From: Mycobacterium sp. URHB0044
Lineage (GTDB): Bacteria; Actinomycetota; Actinomycetes; Mycobacteriales; Mycobacteriaceae
DNA: 64,000 nt
Assembly: GCF_000620625.1 (NCBI RefSeq)
Contig: NZ_JIAW01000012.1
Span: 1 to 64,000, forward strand
Direction: 5' to 3'
In this document: piece after piece, positions 42,902 through 50,942 of the stretch
Layout: the number at the start of each line of letters is the position of its first letter
Numbering within the stretch: position 1 is the stretch's first letter
Notes under the pieces: generated by a model
Database searches by the model: none
What the model was told of the DNA's origin: nothing
What the model saw: the letters and a program-made list of their open reading frames with translations, nothing else
Translations under genes and position numbers: made by a program

Positions 42902-44224
42902 ATGAACACGAGTGCTGACATCGGCACACCGGACGATCGGTTCTTCGAGCCGGGGCTCGAAACGGCCAGCCGCGAGGAACTCACTGCCCTGCAGGAGAAG
43001 CGGATCGTCGAACTGGTGCCCTATGCGTGGGAGCGCTCGGCGTTCTACCGCGAACTGTGGTCGGCGGCCGGCCTCGATCCAACGTCCGTTCGGTCGATCA
43101 GCGACTTCGTCGAGAAGGTGCCCACCTTCTCCAAGGACGATTTGAGGGCATACCGCGCTCGAACCGGCGATCCGTTCGCCGGACTGCTGTGTGTCGATCG
43201 CAGCGAGTTGACCTCCATCACCTCGACGTCGGGCAGTTCGGGCGCGCCCGAACCGATTCCCGAGATCTGGGACGTGGCGCCGCCGTTGCCCACGATCTAT
43301 TCACGTGACCTCTGGTGTCTGGGGCTGCGGCCCGGCGACAAGGTGTTGATTCCCGCGGGCACGTTCCGCAATTACTTCGACGGCTTCTTCGAGATGCTGG
43401 GGGTCGTACCCGTATTCATCGACGGCTGGATCGGTCAGGGCGAACAACTGCTGAAGGCGATCGAGCAGTACCAGGTCAGCTATTTGCAGCTGTTCCTGCC
43501 GACGGTATTGGAGTGGGAGAAGCTCGAGCAGAAGTACGACGTCAGGGCCATGCTCTCCTCGCTGAAGGGAGCGTCCTTCGCCGGAATGCCCCTCGGCAAG
43601 GCGCTGAGCGCCAAGGTGCGCGACGAATGGGGACTGAACCTGTTCACCTACACCAGTGCGGGGGACACCGGCACGGCCTGGGAGGGCGTCGAACACGATG
43701 GCTACCACCTCTGGGAGGACACCATGTTCGCCGAGACATTGGACCCTGTAACCGGAAAGGCCGTCGGCGACAACGAACTCGGAGAGTTGGTCTCTACCGA
43801 CCTGGACAACTTCGCGGCTCCGTACATCCGGTTCCGGACCGGCGACCTCGTCCGTCTGAACCGCGAACCTGCGCCGAGCGGCCGCACGCACGCAAGGATG
43901 TGGGTGGTCGGCCGCGCTGGTGACGAGATGTCCATCGCGAACAAGGCGCTACTGCTCTCCGACATCTGGGAACACGTCGAGTCCATCCCTGAATTCAGTG
44001 ACGCGATGTTCCAGGTGGTCTACGAAGAGCCGTCACCCCGGTTGCGAATCCGACTCGGCTACTCGCCAGAACTGACCTCGGACGTGGACGAGCTGCGGAA
44101 CAGGGCGAGCGGACTGCTTGAGAAGGGACTCGGCGTCCCGATCGACGCCGAACTGATCAACGTCGACACGTTGCTCGCGAGCAGCAAGAGCGTGGCGAAG
44201 TTCTCCCGGAAGGTGAAGGCGTGA
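42902..44224 (+). CDS. Phenylacetate-CoA ligase-family (PaaK-like) adenylate-forming ligase
   Basis: A 440-residue protein from ATG 42902 directly behind AGGAGGA. PaaK features are ELVPYAWERSAFYRELW at the N-terminus, the phosphate loop TSTSGSSGAPEPI, LRPGDKVLIPAGTFRNYFDG, FTYTSAGDTGTAW, and a C-terminal domain with RLRIRLGYSPEL and SVAKFSRKV at the end, matching the expected Lys region. It probably activates an aromatic or cyclic acid to its CoA ester. The next gene encodes a half-length relative, so the ligase may be two-component. Confidence 0.87.
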   Translation: MNTSADIGTPDDRFFEPGLETASREELTALQEKRIVELVPYAWERSAFYRELWSAAGLDPTSVRSISDFVEKVPTFSKDDLRAYRARTGDPFAGLLCVDRSELTSITSTSGSSGAPEPIPEIWDVAPPLPTIYSRDLWCLGLRPGDKVLIPAGTFRNYFDGFFEMLGVVPVFIDGWIGQGEQLLKAIEQYQVSYLQLFLPTVLEWEKLEQKYDVRAMLSSLKGASFAGMPLGKALSAKVRDEWGLNLFTYTSAGDTGTAWEGVEHDGYHLWEDTMFAETLDPVTGKAVGDNELGELVSTDLDNFAAPYIRFRTGDLVRLNREPAPSGRTHARMWVVGRAGDEMSIANKALLLSDIWEHVESIPEFSDAMFQVVYEEPSPRLRIRLGYSPELTSDVDELRNRASGLLEKGLGVPIDAELINVDTLLASSKSVAKFSRKVKA

Positions 44225-44255
44225 GCAACGAGCGAGAAGCGGAGCGGGATCGCGC

Positions 44256-44948
44256 ATGAGCAGAGCGACGATGACGGCGCGGGCTGCGGAACTGCCCCGT
44301 GCACCCATCTACGGCATCGGCCGCTATGAAGTCGGAGCCGAGCCGTTCGACTTCGAGATCGGATGGCCGGAATTTGCGCGTGATACCGCGTGGGCGCAGT
44401 CGCAGTTGACGCGAGCCGGCCTGGCTGCCGGTGACGCCGTGTTGATCACTGCACTGTCGTGTGAGGGCCCTTGGTTTGGGCCGGTGCTACGTGCGATCAA
44501 GGCGCTTGGCATCACCTATCTCCCCGCCGAGGTGTACGCGTTCGATGCAGGCCGGTCGGCCTCGCTGTTGCAGCAATTCGACGTCAAGGCGTTCATCGGG
44601 CTCGGTGCAGAGACCGTCGACGGGTGGATCGAGAAGGAGCTGTCCTCACAGGACCTGCTCAAGGGCGTGGACGTGGTCTGGGCCCGTCCGGCGGCGCTCG
44701 CCAAGCTGGCCGGCGTCGGCGCCCGCGTCGCACCGGTCTTCCCGCTCGGGCCGGCGTTGGCGCTGGGGATACCCGGTGAGTCGGTTGCGGAAGTGAACGG
44801 CGCCGAGTGGCGGATCGACGACCAGGGCGGATTGCTGAACGTGTCGAACGTGGCGGACCGTGCGGCGGCGTTCGATCGCTCACCGACTGGTGTTCGCGGC
44901 ACCGTCGCCGACGTCGACGGACGGCACCTGGTCACCTTGGCGGACTAG
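44256..44948 (+). CDS. Half-length AMP-binding-like partner protein
   Basis: A 230-residue protein 31 bp downstream of the PaaK-like gene. FARDTAWAQSQLTRAGLAAGDAVLI and GPWFGPVLRAIKALGITYLPAEV resemble the N-terminal subdomain of adenylate-forming enzymes, but no phosphate loop and no C-terminal domain follow. It may be a non-catalytic subunit or a paralogous half domain that stabilises the ligase. I know no characterised equivalent. Confidence 0.7.
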   Translation: MSRATMTARAAELPRAPIYGIGRYEVGAEPFDFEIGWPEFARDTAWAQSQLTRAGLAAGDAVLITALSCEGPWFGPVLRAIKALGITYLPAEVYAFDAGRSASLLQQFDVKAFIGLGAETVDGWIEKELSSQDLLKGVDVVWARPAALAKLAGVGARVAPVFPLGPALALGIPGESVAEVNGAEWRIDDQGGLLNVSNVADRAAAFDRSPTGVRGTVADVDGRHLVTLAD

Positions 44949-45039
44949 GTCGGGAAGGGCGGGCCAGCCTCAATCGCGGGCCGTACCGGCGACCTCCGTT
45001 ACGATCTGACCGGACGTCATCGAAGGATCGGAGTGTGAG

Positions 45040-45738
45040 ATCGCCGAGAACAATCGGTCAGCTGCTCAGGCTCGCCGTTCCCCAGCACGCAACAAGCTAC
45101 CTGCGCTGACCGAAGAGCAGATCGTCGAAGCAGCACTCGAAGTCATCCATGACGAGGGGTTGGAAGCGCTGTCGATGCGGCGGTTGTCGCGACAGCTCGG
45201 ACGCTCCGCGATGGCCGCGTACTGGTACGTGTCGGACAAGCAGGAACTCCTGGACTTGGTGGCGGGAAAGTTGCTCTCCCGAGTCGAGCTGCCCGATCCG
45301 GACGCTGGTCCGTGGGATGAACGACTACGCGCGGTCATCGACGGCATTGACGCGCAGCTGCACAATCATCCGGGCATTGCATCGATTCTGCTCGAACGGA
45401 TGCGCAGCACCGATCGCCGGCTGATGAACGGCATCATCGAGATCCTCGTCAGTGCTGGTTTCGTTGGTCCGCGAGTGTTCCTGTCGTACGCCATGATTCA
45501 CACCTACCTGTTCGGGCGATATCAGGTCGTCGAATTCGGAGTCGACGTCGAGGAACCTGAACTGGTCGACCTCGAGGACACCATCGTCGAACTGCGGCCT
45601 CATCTCGCTGGACTACACGGGCGCGACTTCTTCAGTTACGGAGTCGACACCATCATCGAGGGCTTGCGCGTCCAGCTGGCGGCATCCCAGACGCCGAAGT
45701 CACCGAGCAAGCCGCGGGCGGGGCGCGCCAAGAAGTAG
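45040..45738 (+). CDS. TetR-family regulator lacking a canonical start codon
   Basis: The TetR HTH domain is complete in this frame: LTEEQIVEAALEVIHDEGLEALS, then LGRSAMAAYWYVSDKQELLDLV. The frame is open from 45010, but before the HTH there is no ATG, GTG or TTG; the first is TTG 45160, inside the HTH. The best natural start is ATC 45040 (reads ATC GCC GAG AAC), with GGAG at 45030-45033 six bases upstream, as if an ATG had mutated to ATC. CTG 45106 is an alternative. A GTG at 45035 opens a different frame that stops by 45108. The gene may use a rare start, be weakly expressed, or be disabled. Confidence 0.7.
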   Translation: MAENNRSAAQARRSPARNKLPALTEEQIVEAALEVIHDEGLEALSMRRLSRQLGRSAMAAYWYVSDKQELLDLVAGKLLSRVELPDPDAGPWDERLRAVIDGIDAQLHNHPGIASILLERMRSTDRRLMNGIIEILVSAGFVGPRVFLSYAMIHTYLFGRYQVVEFGVDVEEPELVDLEDTIVELRPHLAGLHGRDFFSYGVDTIIEGLRVQLAASQTPKSPSKPRAGRAKK

Positions 45739-45785
45739 GGGCCACTTGCCGCGCTCGGTTTGACGGGTCGGAAGCGGGGGCACAA

Positions 45786-45800
45786 CTGTACGGTGTACAG
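45786..45800. promoter_or_regulatory. Palindrome CTGTAC-GGT-GTACAG
   Basis: Six-bp perfect arms around three bases, 85 bp before the thioesterase start and 48 bp after the TetR stop. It shares the TAC-N3-GTA core of the TTAC-N3-GTAA sites at 41933, 42816 and 61179 but differs outside it, so it may be a site for a related or different regulator. Confidence 0.45.
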
Positions 45801-45885
45801 TCACAGTGGTGCGTACGGAAGGGGCGATGGTGTACATCGAACGAGCGGCAACTGTTCTTTCACTCCTGGCCGGCGGTCGCACCGA

Positions 45886-46419
45886 ATGAGTGCGGGCACA
45901 CCGGAATCGGATCTGTTGTCCTGGGTGGGCACGGACTTTCAGTCGATGCCCCGCAGCGAGGGTGGCGTTGCGCTGTGCGGCGCGTGCCTGCCTACCGGAC
46001 GGTGTCGGCTCGGTGTTACGCAGGAGAAATTGAGGGACGACGACGTGCTGACCTCGGACCTGGCCTGCCCAGCCGACCACGAGGGCGGACCGAACGTGGC
46101 TCATGGCGGCTGGACGGCCAGTGTCATGGACGAGATCCTCGGTCACGTGCCGATCGCCCACAACCAACTCAGTGTCACCGCCACGCTCACGGTGAACTTC
46201 CGCAAGCCGGTGCCGATCGAGCGCCCGCTGCAGGCCCGCGCGTGGATCGACAAGATCGAGGGCCAGAAGTGGTTCATCTCAGGTGAATTGGTACTTCTGC
46301 CGAATGAGAGCGTGCTCGCCACTGCCACTGGTATCTGGATCGCACGCGACGTGGCGCACTTCGCTCGTCACGAGGCTTGGCTGGCCGAACAGGATGCTGC
46401 GGCGCAGCAGTCGACGTAA
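45886..46419 (+). CDS. PaaI-like hotdog thioesterase
   Basis: A 177-residue protein from ATG 45886. It has the hotdog signature around EGGPNVAHGGWTASVMDEILG and LSVTATLTVNFRKPVPIERPL, typical of PaaI/thioesterase-superfamily acyl-CoA hydrolases (HGG motif before the central helix). It would release acids from CoA esters and so recycle CoA in this catabolic region. It is convergent with the SDR at 46435. Confidence 0.88.
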   Translation: MSAGTPESDLLSWVGTDFQSMPRSEGGVALCGACLPTGRCRLGVTQEKLRDDDVLTSDLACPADHEGGPNVAHGGWTASVMDEILGHVPIAHNQLSVTATLTVNFRKPVPIERPLQARAWIDKIEGQKWFISGELVLLPNESVLATATGIWIARDVAHFARHEAWLAEQDAAAQQST

Positions 46420-46434
46420 CGTGACACCCGTCGC

Positions 46435-47235
46435 CTAGCTCGGCACCGTGCCCATGGCCTGCAGACGCTGATTCGTCCGTTCCAGCCAAGCGTCGTAGTC
46501 CGTGGCCTTCCGCAGGAACGACTGTCCCACTCGCGGGTGCGGCAAGGCCAGGAAATGGCCCCGTGCAGCCGCATCGAGTGCTTGCCGGGCGCAGTCCTCT
46601 GGCTCCACCACCTCACCGAGTGTTTCGAGATCGACAGCGGTCGGACTCCTCGTCTCGTCGTCCTCGTTGCGGCCAAGCATGCCGGTGTTCACCGCGTTCG
46701 GGCATAGGCACGTCACCTGAATTCCGCGATGCGCGTAGTTGAGAGCGGCCCATTCTGCGAAGCCGAGCGCGCCGTGCTTGCTCATCGTGTACCCCATGAA
46801 CGACGGCCCGGTGATCAATGCCGCTGACGAGATCGTCTGGATCAGCCAACCCTCACCGCGATCCAGCATTCCGGGTAGCACCGCTTGGGCTGCCCAGACG
46901 TGGCTGAACATGTTCACGTCGACCACGCGTCGAACGGCTTCGGGCGTTTGGGCGAGCCCGTCACCGCTGTCGCTGTAACCGGCGTTCGAACAGAACACCG
47001 AGACAGGGCCGAACTCGCGCTCGGCGCGGACGACCAGGCCGTCGACGGCCTCCTGGGATCCGACGTCACAGTGCAGGCCAAGACCGTCGATGCGCTCGGC
47101 GACCTTGCGTGCTCGTTCGACGTTGAGATCGGCCACCACGACCCGGGCGCCGCATGCACTGAGTTCCTCCGCGAGCGCACGTCCGATGCCATGACCACCT
47201 CCGGTGACGACGGCGCAGCGATCCTTCAGGTTCAT
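46435..47235 (-). CDS. Short-chain dehydrogenase/reductase
   Basis: A 266-residue classical SDR from ATG 47235. It has TGGGHGIGRALAEEL, CSNAG, a catalytic Ser in TISSAALITG and YTMSK, and the C-terminal half extends to LERTNQRLQAMGT without the common IDGG ending. It lies 23 bp downstream of another SDR on the same strand, in a unit with the ACAD at 48011. Confidence 0.92.
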   Translation of the reverse strand: MNLKDRCAVVTGGGHGIGRALAEELSACGARVVVADLNVERARKVAERIDGLGLHCDVGSQEAVDGLVVRAEREFGPVSVFCSNAGYSDSGDGLAQTPEAVRRVVDVNMFSHVWAAQAVLPGMLDRGEGWLIQTISSAALITGPSFMGYTMSKHGALGFAEWAALNYAHRGIQVTCLCPNAVNTGMLGRNEDDETRSPTAVDLETLGEVVEPEDCARQALDAAARGHFLALPHPRVGQSFLRKATDYDAWLERTNQRLQAMGTVPS

Positions 47236-47258
47236 CGTTCAGCCTCCCGTGTTCGTGC

Positions 47259-48011
47259 TCAGACGTGTCCGCCGTCGACCGCGAGCACCTGACCGGTGGT
47301 GAAACTCGCGGCGTCACTGGCTAGGTAGAGCACGGCGCCCGAGATCTCCTCGGGGCGGCCGACTCGGCCCATGAGTGCTGTGTCGCAGGCCCGTTCACGC
47401 TGGGCTGCGGTCCATGACGTCATGACGTCGGTGTCGACGGCGCCGGGCATCACCGCGTTGACGCGGACGGCGGGAGCGAAGCGCTCCGCGAATGACTTGG
47501 TCATGTTGTTCAGACCCGCCTTCGCCGCGGCGTACACGATCGCGTGCGCCGCACCCACCCGGGCCGAGATTGTGCTGATGTTGACGACGCAGCCAGCACC
47601 GGTGGCGGCCATTCGGGTACCGACGAGCGCCGTCAATCGGAAGTGGCCCTTGAGGTTCAAGGCAATCATCTTGTCGAACATCGCCTCGTCGACGGTGTCG
47701 ACGTCGTCGTAGAGCAGCGACGCGCCGGCGTTGTTGACCAGGATGTCGATCCGGCCGGCTTCGGCGTACGCCTCCTCGACGACGCGATCGCATTCGGCCC
47801 AACTGCTGACGTTGGCGGGCAGTGCGTATGCGCGTCGGCCGGTTTCGACCCGGATTTCCCCCGCCGCGCGCTCGCAGGCCTCGGCCTTACGACTGACCAC
47901 GATCACGTCGGCGCCGGCCCGGGACAGCGTCCCCGCGATCTCGCGACCAATGCCCCTGGTGCCGCCCGTGATTAGGGCCACCCGCCCGGACAAGTCGAAG
48001 GGTGCTTGCAT
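47259..48011 (-). CDS. Short-chain dehydrogenase/reductase (FabG-like)
   Basis: A 250-residue SDR. ATG 48011 overlaps the ACAD stop by one base (TGATG), so the much longer upstream open frame is not used. It has ALITGGTRGIGREIAGTL, NNAGASLL, NISTISA, YAAAK and a final TTGQVLAVDGG. In the levulinate route an SDR-type enzyme helps convert 4-oxo/4-hydroxyacyl-CoA, and the coupling to the ACAD10/11-like gene suggests a similar step here. That is inference. Confidence 0.93.
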   Translation of the reverse strand: MQAPFDLSGRVALITGGTRGIGREIAGTLSRAGADVIVVSRKAEACERAAGEIRVETGRRAYALPANVSSWAECDRVVEEAYAEAGRIDILVNNAGASLLYDDVDTVDEAMFDKMIALNLKGHFRLTALVGTRMAATGAGCVVNISTISARVGAAHAIVYAAAKAGLNNMTKSFAERFAPAVRVNAVMPGAVDTDVMTSWTAAQRERACDTALMGRVGRPEEISGAVLYLASDAASFTTGQVLAVDGGHV

Positions 48012-49249
48012 CAAAAGAGATCGCCGCCCGCGGCAGCAGCGGTGGTGCCCGAGTGCTCGAACGCCTTCACCACGCTGCGTCCGACCATCCATCGGTGGAC
48101 CTCGTCTGGGCCGTCGATGATCCGATTCGCACGCGCTTCGTTGAGCCAGGCGGCCAACGGCAGATCGTGGGTGTATCCGAGAGAGCCGTGGATCTGCATC
48201 GCAGTGTCGAGGACATCGCACAACATGTTGGCGATGAAGGTCTTGGCGATCGAGTTCTCCTGACGGAGGTCTAGCCCATGCTCCATCTTGTACGCGATGT
48301 GCAGAACCATGAGTCTGGCCAGATAGAGCTTCTCGGCGCAGTCGGCGAGCATCCACTGGATGCCTTGCCGGTCGGCCACCCGTTCGCCGAACGTCACCCG
48401 CCCGCAGGCGCGGGAAGTGGCCATGTCAAGCGCCGCTTGGGCTTTCGCGATACTCCACATGCCGTGCCGGAGTCGGCCGTAGCCGAGCCGGTGTTGCCCC
48501 ATCGCAAAGCCTTGCCCGATGCCGCCGACGATGCGGTCCCCGGCCACCTCGAGGTTGCGAATGCGAACCTCTGCGTGTCCCATCGTGATCTCGTCAGCGA
48601 ATCGCACTTCCGCGTCCTCGCCGAGCACGGGGATGTTGCGCACGATCTCGAAGCCGGGGTCGGGTAATTCGACCAGGAACGTCGAAAAGCGTTGGTGACG
48701 AGGCGCCTTGGGGTCGGTCATCGCCATCACGAGTGCCAACTGCGAGATGCTGGCTCCCGAGGTAAACCACTTCTCGCCGTTGAGAATCCAGTTCGACCCG
48801 ACCGGCACCGCCGTGGTCTGCATGCCCGTCGCGTCCGCTCCGGCGGCCTTCTCCGTCATGGCGAAGCAGACGCGAAGGTCGCCGTTGACGAGCGGAACGA
48901 GATAGCGCTCCTTCTGCTCGTCGGTGCCATGTTCGATGAGCGTCAACATGGTCGCGTCCTGCGGGCCCATGCAATTGAGTGCCCACGCGCCGAGGTGAGT
49001 GAAGGACCTTCCGACCTCGACTTGGACGACGGCGTTCTCGAGCTGGCTCAAGCCCATTCCGCCGTACTCGACGGGCACGAACGGACACCACAAACCCTCG
49101 GCACGGGCCTTGCCCTGCAATTCGCCGACGATGTCGAAGAAGGGCTTGGTCCCGATCAACGGCTCGGCGGGCAGCACGGTCTGATCGATGAAGGCGGCGA
49201 CCCGCGTGCGCAGGTCCAAGGCCTCCGGGGGAAGCGTGAAATCGATCAT
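48011..49249 (-). CDS. Acyl-CoA dehydrogenase of the ACAD10/11 (LvaC-like) type
   Basis: A 412-residue ACAD from ATG 49249. It has CFAMTEKAAGADATGMQT in place of SEPGAGSD, GEKWFTSGASIS, and the C-terminal NEARANRIIDGPDEVHRWMVGRSVVKAF, the form seen in ACAD10/11 and their bacterial relatives. In ACAD11 and the levulinate pathway, such a protein eliminates phosphate from a 4-phosphoacyl-CoA made by an APH-type kinase. Exactly such a kinase gene starts divergently 55 bp away, with a shared 9-bp inverted repeat between them. Confidence 0.92.
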   Translation of the reverse strand: MIDFTLPPEALDLRTRVAAFIDQTVLPAEPLIGTKPFFDIVGELQGKARAEGLWCPFVPVEYGGMGLSQLENAVVQVEVGRSFTHLGAWALNCMGPQDATMLTLIEHGTDEQKERYLVPLVNGDLRVCFAMTEKAAGADATGMQTTAVPVGSNWILNGEKWFTSGASISQLALVMAMTDPKAPRHQRFSTFLVELPDPGFEIVRNIPVLGEDAEVRFADEITMGHAEVRIRNLEVAGDRIVGGIGQGFAMGQHRLGYGRLRHGMWSIAKAQAALDMATSRACGRVTFGERVADRQGIQWMLADCAEKLYLARLMVLHIAYKMEHGLDLRQENSIAKTFIANMLCDVLDTAMQIHGSLGYTHDLPLAAWLNEARANRIIDGPDEVHRWMVGRSVVKAFEHSGTTAAAAGGDLF

Positions 49250-49253
49250 GTGT

Positions 49254-49281
49254 CATAGACTGACAGCGTTGACAGTCTATG
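49254..49281. promoter_or_regulatory. Operator-like inverted repeat CATAGACTG-N10-CAGTCTATG
   Basis: Perfect 9-bp arms around 10 bases between the ACAD start (49249) and the kinase start (49305). The right arm overlaps TTGACA (49269-49274), the -35 box of the kinase promoter. It is a single copy in the window and is probably the binding site of the TetR encoded at 50333 in the kinase operon. Confidence 0.6.
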
Positions 49282-49298
49282 TCAACGCCGCCTACGCT
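49269..49298 (+). promoter_or_regulatory. Promoter for the APH-type kinase operon, probably leaderless
   Basis: TTGACA (49269-49274), 18 bp, then TACGCT (49293-49298). The ATG at 49305 lies 7 bp after the -10 box and has no ribosome-binding site, which fits a leaderless transcript. The overlap with the inverted repeat at 49254-49281 implies repression when that site is occupied. Confidence 0.5.
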
Positions 49299-49304
49299 GC
49301 CGAC

Positions 49305-50336
49305 ATGGCCGATGACGTGGCACTCGATTGCGACCGCTTGAACGCGTGGATCGGCGATCGCCTGCCCGGCGAGGGAGCAGCGTTGAGCGCAGCACGCCTT
49401 GGCGAAGGCACGGGGATCGCCAATGCGCTATTCCTGGTCACGCGCGGCGACCGCGAGTGGATTCTGCGCAGACCCCCGGCGGTCAAGAACGATCCCACCG
49501 CCTCGAATACCGCACGGGAATGGCGAATCCTCGACGCGCTCAACGGAACAGCCGTCCCTCATCCCAACGCGGTGCTGTACTGCCCCGACGCCGACGTGAT
49601 CGGAGCGCCGTTCCTCATCATGGAGGTCATCGACGGATTCACTCCGGGATTCGAACTACCACAACCGTTCGCCGGCGACATGACCCTGAGGTACGAGCTG
49701 GCGATGGCCTACGTCGACGGCATTGCGGAGCTGTCTGCGGTCGATTGGCGCGCAAGGGGTCTGGAGGGCTTGGGCAAGCCCGAGGGGTTCCTCGAGCGTC
49801 AGGTTTCACGCTGGCTGGCTCAACTCGACCGCTACCGAACGCGTGACCTACCGCACCTCGAGTTCCTGGCCGACTGGCTCGGGTCGAACTTGCCGACGAT
49901 GAGCGCGGCGGGGCTCATCCACGGTGACTACAGTCCCTTCAACGTGATGGTCGCCCCGAGGCCGCCCGCCCGACTGGCCGCGATCATCGACTGGGACACC
50001 GGCACGATCGGTGATCCGCTCATTGATCTCGGGCACCTGCTCGCCCGATGGACCGAACCCGGCGAGGAACCGGTCATCACCCTGCAAGCCGGGGGAGTGC
50101 ACGGGTACCCGACACGGGCCGACCTCGCGCGACGGTACGGTGAGCGCACTGGACGCGACCTCAGCGCACTCCCGTACTACGAGGCACTGGCTCTGTTCAA
50201 GCTGGCAATAATTCTCGAGGGCAGACACGCCCGGGAGGTCGACATGGGTGCCCCGGCTGAGCGCACGTCGATGGCGACCATCGTGCCTGCGCTGCTTCGT
50301 GGGGCGGCCGACTTCGCCACGGGTAGGCGGCAATGA
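49305..50336 (+). CDS. APH-family acyl-CoA kinase-like phosphotransferase (LvaA / ACAD10-11 kinase-like)
   Basis: A 343-residue aminoglycoside-phosphotransferase-fold protein. Catalytic loop: HGDYSPFN (His206, Asp208, Asn213). Metal-binding Asp229 is in IIDWDTGTIGDP. The N-terminal lobe has GEGTGIANALFLV and WILRRPP. In ACAD10/11 the same kinase fold is fused to the ACAD type found divergently at 48011, and in the Pseudomonas levulinate operon LvaA is the free-standing 4-hydroxyacyl-CoA kinase. Function as a hydroxyacyl-CoA kinase is therefore a good inference. It overlaps the TetR gene by ATGA. Confidence 0.88.
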   Translation: MADDVALDCDRLNAWIGDRLPGEGAALSAARLGEGTGIANALFLVTRGDREWILRRPPAVKNDPTASNTAREWRILDALNGTAVPHPNAVLYCPDADVIGAPFLIMEVIDGFTPGFELPQPFAGDMTLRYELAMAYVDGIAELSAVDWRARGLEGLGKPEGFLERQVSRWLAQLDRYRTRDLPHLEFLADWLGSNLPTMSAAGLIHGDYSPFNVMVAPRPPARLAAIIDWDTGTIGDPLIDLGHLLARWTEPGEEPVITLQAGGVHGYPTRADLARRYGERTGRDLSALPYYEALALFKLAIILEGRHAREVDMGAPAERTSMATIVPALLRGAADFATGRRQ

Positions 50337-50926
50337 CGGAACCGCTTGCCGTACGTCGGCGCCGCCTCCTGCGCGAAGAGCTGGGCCGAATCGCGGTCAA
50401 CCTGTTCGCCGACGAGGGATTCGACAACGTCACCGTGGCTGACATAGCCGTTGCCGCAGGCATTTCCGAGCGCACGTTCTTTCGATACTTCGAATCGAAG
50501 GACGAAGTGGTACTCGACTACGAACGGATCGTGCACGATCGACTGATCGACGCGGTCTCGGCGAGGCCTGGCGACGAAGGCGCCGTGACGGCGCTTCGCG
50601 AGGCCTATCTGGTGACCTCTCACGTGGAGCCAGAAGCGCGGGCGCGCGTGGTGCAACTCGCGCGTATCCTCGCCGACGCTCCGGGACTGCGTGCCCGGGC
50701 GCATGGGGAGCGCCTCACCCGCGACGACGCACTCGTCACGGAAGTGCACCGACGGCTTCGCCGCGGCAATGCGATGCACGCCAGAGTGGTGGTGACCGCG
50801 ATGGACGCCGTGGCGGCCGCCGAGTTCCGGGCCTGGGCGCAGTCCGGAGGCACGGACGACCCTGCCGAACGAATTGGCGCAGCATTGCGATTGATAGAGG
50901 ATGGGCTAGTTAATCTAGATGATTGA
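50333..50926 (+). CDS. TetR-family regulator of the kinase/ACAD10-11-like cluster
   Basis: A 197-residue protein whose ATG overlaps the kinase stop (ATGA). HTH: LREELGRIAVNLFADEGFDNVTVADIA, then GISERTFFRYFESKDEVV. It is translationally coupled to the kinase and followed by an acyl-CoA synthetase gene, so it is probably the local repressor acting at the 9-bp inverted repeat (49254-49281), with a pathway CoA ester as inducer. Confidence 0.87.
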   Translation: MTEPLAVRRRRLLREELGRIAVNLFADEGFDNVTVADIAVAAGISERTFFRYFESKDEVVLDYERIVHDRLIDAVSARPGDEGAVTALREAYLVTSHVEPEARARVVQLARILADAPGLRARAHGERLTRDDALVTEVHRRLRRGNAMHARVVVTAMDAVAAAEFRAWAQSGGTDDPAERIGAALRLIEDGLVNLDD

Positions 50927-50942
50927 GTGAGCCTGACCGCCC

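Noticed and set aside
45160..45738. TTG 45160 as the start of the TetR gene
   Set aside because: It would remove the first helix of the HTH domain, which is encoded intact upstream in the same frame.
48012..48356. N-terminal extension of the SDR at 47259
   Set aside because: The extra sequence lies inside the upstream ACAD gene in another frame; the ATG at 48011 directly before the SDR fold gives a normal length.
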